Source: an uncultured Oscillospiraceae bacterium
GTDB lineage: Bacteria; Bacillota; Clostridia; Oscillospirales; Oscillospiraceae
DNA length: 7,345 nucleotides
Direction of reading: 5' to 3'
Assembly (NCBI GenBank): GCA_949093475.1
Contig: CARXAY010000061.1
Span: 1 to 7,345 of the forward strand
Shown here: piece after piece, positions 6,501 through 7,345 of the stretch
Position numbering within the stretch: the first letter of the stretch is position 1
How the letters are laid out: every line of letters begins with the position of its first letter
Program-made: the position numbers and the translations under genes
The notes under the pieces: generated by a model
Database searches by the model: none
Seen by the model: only the letters and a program-made list of their open reading frames with translations
Told to the model about the DNA's origin: nothing

Positions 6501-7345
6501 GGGCGTCCTCGCCATTTGCTTCACCGCCGATGGTGGAGCTGAGGAAGTGAATACCGGAGGGCGGTTCCTCAGACTGGACAGAAAGCTTGTTGAGCTGGAA
6601 GGAGATGGTCTGCTCGCCCTCGTTCTCCAAGCGGACGTAACGGGCGGGGGCGTTATAGTTGATGACGGAGCTGTCGTCAGCGAACAATTGGGCTGCGCCG
6701 GAGCGGGACGCCCAAGTGCCGGCGCTTATGATTTCCAGTTCCGCCTCGTTCATGCCCACCTTCAGCACCAGACCGGGAACGGGGGTGTAGTCGGCGATGA
6801 TGTCGGTGACAGACCGAACGGCGGGCAGGGCAATGCCCACAAACTCGCCGGGACGGAGCATCACGTTGTCGGCGGTGAGGGAGGCCTTGTCATCGGCCAA
6901 TTCACCCACGGGGTTGGTGATCTTCTTTACCGCGTCGCTCTGGTAGAGGATCTTATCAACGGGGCTTTGTCCGGGAGTAGGGCCGTAGACGGCGACTTCT
7001 GCGAAACGAACCCAGCAATCCTTTTTAGTGGGATTCAGCAGCCGCAGCTTGCTGGTGGTAATGCTGCGGGAGGTAAATTCCGCCGTGAAGCTCTCGGTCA
7101 AGCCGCTTTGGATATCCTGCCAAGCAGAACCGTCCCAGTACTGCACGGTGGCGGTCATGGAGTCGGCAGGCTTGGAGGGGTCTACGGTGACGACAATACT
7201 GCCGACCGGCTTTTCAGAGCCTAAATCCAGCTCCACATACGCATTAGCCGGGCAGTTGTCTGAACCGCTGGCATTTTTCAGCATGACAATGGTAGAGGGA
7301 TTGCCGTCGGTCATGCTGGACAGTTGTCCGCTTGCGACGACCAAG
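1..7345 (-). CDS. Giant modular GH2 beta-galactosidase-like enzyme, partial at both ends
   Basis: An uninterrupted minus-strand frame of 2,448 codons runs off both edges, so start, signal peptide and C-terminus are not visible. The middle (about residues 582-1430) is a GH2 enzyme: sugar-binding jelly roll, Ig-like domain, TIM barrel, DUF4982-like and C-terminal Ig-like domains. Family hallmarks in the barrel are HHDQGALG (from residue 883), SIRVTHNP (R914, H917), YSIGNEL (acid/base E1002), MYGSETAS (nucleophile E1088) and VWTGFDYIGEP (from residue 1147). The NxK motif of GH2 beta-glucuronidases was not seen, which favours a beta-galactosidase-type activity; the exact substrate is unknown. Discoidin-like and Ig-like modules flank the core on both sides, so the protein is probably secreted or surface-attached and acts on complex glycans, though no export or anchor signal is in view. 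Total length exceeds 2,450 residues, much longer than a bare GH2 enzyme. Codons mostly end in C or G. No frameshift or missing catalytic residue was found. Confidence 0.95.
588..845 (-). other. Domain: bacterial Ig-like (Big_4-like) 4
   Basis: Residues about 2167-2252. VDSISMVTAVGVLPSLPEIVTVQFDDG, then RRTVSKWYVKDDATKAALTAADFA, AEGTVELEGD and ASASVRVDT. It retains the 'v..lPe.vtV.f.DG......v.W' start and the '.f...GtVe........a.a.V.V' end of Big_4 domains. Immediately precedes the last discoidin-like module. Confidence 0.7.
849..1104 (-). other. Domain: bacterial Ig-like (Big_4-like) 3
   Basis: Residues about 2081-2166. ITSFRTVTVPVQPGIDPTGDLPKTVMAL is followed by PMEVEVTWDDVPADWYNFPQ, TRPLTGTVDP and ATLKFAYSQ. 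The 'lP..v.......g....v.VtWd......y.......l.G.v.......a...v' pattern fits Big_4. More divergent than the second pair member that follows it. Confidence 0.65.
1111..1368 (-). other. Domain: YTG-type Ig-like repeat (cell-surface protein repeat)
   Basis: Residues 1993-2078. IDLSEATITVEPNEFEWKN, VTVTLRGKTLVKGVDYELGY, ENNKDPGTAYIYARAKDTTKYQG and TFTIFK match the widespread Firmicutes surface repeat 'i.L......y.y.g....P.vtV...g..L..g.DY.vsY.nN...Gta.v.i.g...Y.G......f.I'. One copy only. Structural spacer. Confidence 0.82.
1384..1875 (-). other. Domain: F5/8 type C (CBM32-like) module 5
   Basis: Residues 1824-1987. NVIDGNTSTHWHSRYAG is a near-consensus F5/8C entry. It is followed by YIQLTLQEPTQLVALRQYPR, SDYEVKVSNTTDDDSAFTTV, ending with AKYVRLYALGSYG and MAIGELRVV. 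This is the best-conserved discoidin module in the protein and is a good candidate for a functional glycan-binding domain. Its third codon positions are less GC-rich than the GH2 core. Confidence 0.88.
1893..2133 (-). other. Domain: cadherin-like beta sandwich
   Basis: Residues about 1738-1818. TAELDGMNINGQPVSETQLAAK, VINPISQYNVAVTILPENKDSK and a closing REVYTVQLEA. The 'l..l.inG......y.v.v........v.v......a....Y.v.l' pattern resembles the small cadherin-like or Ig-like modules that separate binding domains in clostridial surface enzymes. The family name is uncertain. Confidence 0.5.
2145..2520 (-). other. Domain: discoidin-like module 4
   Basis: Residues about 1609-1734. QAIRDGDASTSWTGSGDVVFYY is a textbook F5/8C entry (DGDxxTxW), followed by MSKIKLIYDS, VMTLYVSPTGMDGSWTP, and a closing SAFYIKLAFASEVSLAEAELIS. 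The closing strand replaces the usual 'YVRL...E' with 'YIKL...EAEL'. Likely a carbohydrate-binding-like module. Confidence 0.72.
2533..2793 (-). other. Domain: bacterial Ig-like (Big_4-type) 2
   Basis: Residues about 1518-1604. VQVGQVPSLPAARPAVMADG, FEVDWDLPEDPEELAKLFRKAG, KVIVNGTAEVFGEIYNVTATIRVAV. The domain follows directly on the previous Big_4-type domain and has the same strand order, with a short helical-looking insertion (PEELAKLF) after the WD motif. Confidence 0.75.
2800..3009 (-). other. Domain: bacterial Ig-like (Big_4-type) 1
   Basis: Residues about 1446-1515. IYVQLNAELDLPTTTTVTLGNG opens the domain, followed by NIQWKDYDSALLGQIGDFAIAGTI and a closing TIPVSVGVVV strand. The 'lP..v.v...dG......v.W....... 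.G.f.v.G....... a.v.V' arrangement is that of Big_4. Probable rigid spacer. Confidence 0.7.
3055..3378 (-). other. Domain: GH2 C-terminal Ig-like domain (Glyco_hydro2_C5-like)
   Basis: Residues 1323-1430. AKTLVTTADRKTIKNDGRDLSYVTIDVVD, split as two strands, is followed by NQIKVSVTGDGVLVGMDNG, RLVAIIQST and SFTVTATSPGLTPSAVTVS. The sequence 'I..DG.DL.YV.I.V.D..G' and the 'G.G...G.DNG' loop are diagnostic of the Ig-like domain that closes GH2 enzymes of this architecture. Confidence 0.85.
3388..3726 (-). other. Domain: DUF4982-like beta sandwich after the barrel
   Basis: Residues about 1207-1319. LHVLPTWDEQ, then KVEVVVYSNAPVVKVYLNGREVG, then LYATFNVPYESGKLEVKAY and the TVGRDVVRTT end motif. 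The VYSN...V.VYLNG signature and the NVPYE.G.LE..AY strand are typical of DUF4982, which follows the barrel in many clostridial and Bacteroides GH2 beta-galactosidases. Its role is structural or accessory. Confidence 0.82.
4081..4083 (-). other. Catalytic nucleophile glutamate E1088
   Basis: The GAA codon (ttc on the plus strand) encodes the glutamate of MYGSETAS. In GH2 enzymes the glutamate at the end of this barrel strand is the nucleophile that forms the glycosyl-enzyme intermediate. The surrounding SETASAVNSRG sequence is the usual form in Gram-positive GH2 beta-galactosidase-type proteins. Confidence 0.88.
4339..4341 (-). other. Catalytic acid/base glutamate E1002
   Basis: The GAG codon (ctc on the plus strand) encodes the glutamate of the YSIGNEL motif, preceded by the conserved Asn (N1001). 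In GH2 enzymes this Asn-Glu pair carries the general acid/base. Assigned by motif, not by structure. Confidence 0.9.
4759..5133 (-). other. Domain: GH2 Ig-like domain (domain 2)
   Basis: Residues 738-862. It starts after the NPVHVARYGTYV junction, carries an alternating strand pattern (WMVNINTTVQN, ASVTVEQAIYEL, SVAQTISVQNPKLW) and ends with the characteristic YETEFGFRTIEF sequence that leads into the barrel. The order of NPKLW...EPNLYVLVTTV followed by FGFR is typical of GH2 immunoglobulin-like domains. Confidence 0.9.
5137..5601 (-). other. Domain: GH2 N-terminal sugar-binding jelly roll
   Basis: Residues 582-736. It begins RKVNFDENWKFNLGD, the usual entry of GH2 proteins, and contains TLNLPHDFSIEQ, GGTGWYRKSF, FGGAYMDTDVYLNGHKLGEYHYGYTPF split over two strands, NVIAVKVVN and SRWYSGSGLYRSVNLTV. 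These are standard landmarks of the GH2 sugar-binding domain (Glyco_hydro_2_N) and occur in the expected order and spacing. This domain packs on the barrel and helps shape the active site. Confidence 0.93.
5676..6057 (-). other. Domain: discoidin-like module 3 (divergent)
   Basis: Residues about 430-557. DKMRDGDLTTGF matches the F5/8C DG(D/N)xxT turn. It is followed by SLVYRLSDETSIGQINLVQG, VKLSIRPVGETQFQEL and the closing IKLTWGNVTPTFYELITISR. The closing arginine strand is weaker than in module 2, so assignment is less certain. A Ser/Gly/Ala-containing linker (about residues 558-581) joins it to the GH2 core. Confidence 0.6.
6076..6555 (-). other. Domain: discoidin-like (F5/8C) module 2
   Basis: Residues 264-423. 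A clear F5/8 type C pattern: RWFDGDVDTKAKF (the DGD.xT turn), HVTYDLGQTRQIRDLRLIVQD, then AKVQIAASPDGPWTDV, and a closing ARYLRVLF...RWLELNEIVINGG. The spacing of the DGD turn, YDLG strand, S.DG.W strand and RYLRV...ELNEI strands is typical of the family. Likely a carbohydrate-binding module; the ligand is not determinable here. Confidence 0.8.
6577..6960 (-). other. Domain: unassigned beta-rich module between two discoidin-like domains
   Basis: Residues about 129-256. The segment contains VMLRPGEFVGIALPAV, VPGLVLKVGMNEAELEI and ends with ARYVRLENEGEQTISFQLNKL. The last part resembles the closing strands of accessory jelly-roll modules that precede F5/8C domains in clostridial GH2 and GH84 enzymes. 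I cannot name the family. It has the size and beta-strand alternation of an independent sandwich domain and probably acts as a spacer or glycan-binding module. Confidence 0.5.
6982..7344 (-). other. Domain: N-terminal discoidin-like (F5/8C / CBM32-type) module, truncated by window edge
   Basis: Residues 1-121. The order of motifs matches an F5/8 type C jelly roll: a TDGNPST turn near residue 12, YVELDLGSEKPVGSIVV as the first core strands, then YWDGSAWQDI, and a closing strand pattern SKLRLLN...WVRFAEVAVYG. Domains of this fold commonly bind galactose, GalNAc or other glycans. The N-terminal strands are probably outside the window. The ligand cannot be read from sequence. Confidence 0.7.

Noticed and set aside
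145..7224. Plus-strand open frame of 2,359 codons as a real gene
   Set aside because: It lies exactly codon-on-codon opposite a minus-strand frame that encodes an intact GH2 enzyme with all family motifs. Its own translation shows no domain or credible composition, and its TTG start has no clear ribosome binding site.

Overview
The whole window lies inside one very large protein-coding gene on the minus strand. In that frame (codons with their 5' base at coordinates divisible by 3) there is no stop from the right edge to the left edge: 2,448 consecutive codons, open at both ends. The start codon, signal peptide and C-terminus are outside the window. Residue numbers below count from the first complete codon in the window (7344-7342 = residue 1). 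There is essentially no non-coding DNA here, so no promoter, ribosome binding site, terminator, RNA gene or mobile element was found.

The product is a multimodular glycoside hydrolase family 2 (GH2) enzyme of beta-galactosidase type. From N to C it reads: a truncated discoidin-like (F5/8 type C) module, an unassigned beta-rich module, two further discoidin-like modules, the GH2 core (sugar-binding jelly roll, Ig-like domain, TIM barrel with both catalytic glutamates intact), a DUF4982-like domain and a GH2 C-terminal Ig-like domain. A long tail follows: two bacterial Ig-like (Big_4) domains, a discoidin-like module, a cadherin-like sandwich, a clear F5/8 type C domain, a YTG-type Ig-like repeat, two more Big_4-like domains and a final truncated discoidin-like module. 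The catalytic core thus sits between carbohydrate-binding-like modules on both sides, with the tail acting as a spaced stalk. This is the pattern of secreted or surface-anchored glycan-degrading enzymes.

The source is most likely a moderately GC-rich Bacillota (Firmicutes), for example a gut Oscillospiraceae-type clostridium. This rests on the architecture, roughly 58% GC estimated by eye, and preference for C/G-ending codons. It is inference only.

The most unexpected signal is at the DNA level. The palindromes CCWGG (one occurrence) and GGWCC (none) are almost absent, while CCSGG and GGSCC are common. Synonymous codons appear chosen to avoid both sites, such as NCT or NCG rather than NCC before every TGG. 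This looks like an imprint of restriction-modification or cytosine methylation. The very long plus-strand open frame (145-7224) is a codon-register antisense shadow of the real gene and is not annotated as a gene.
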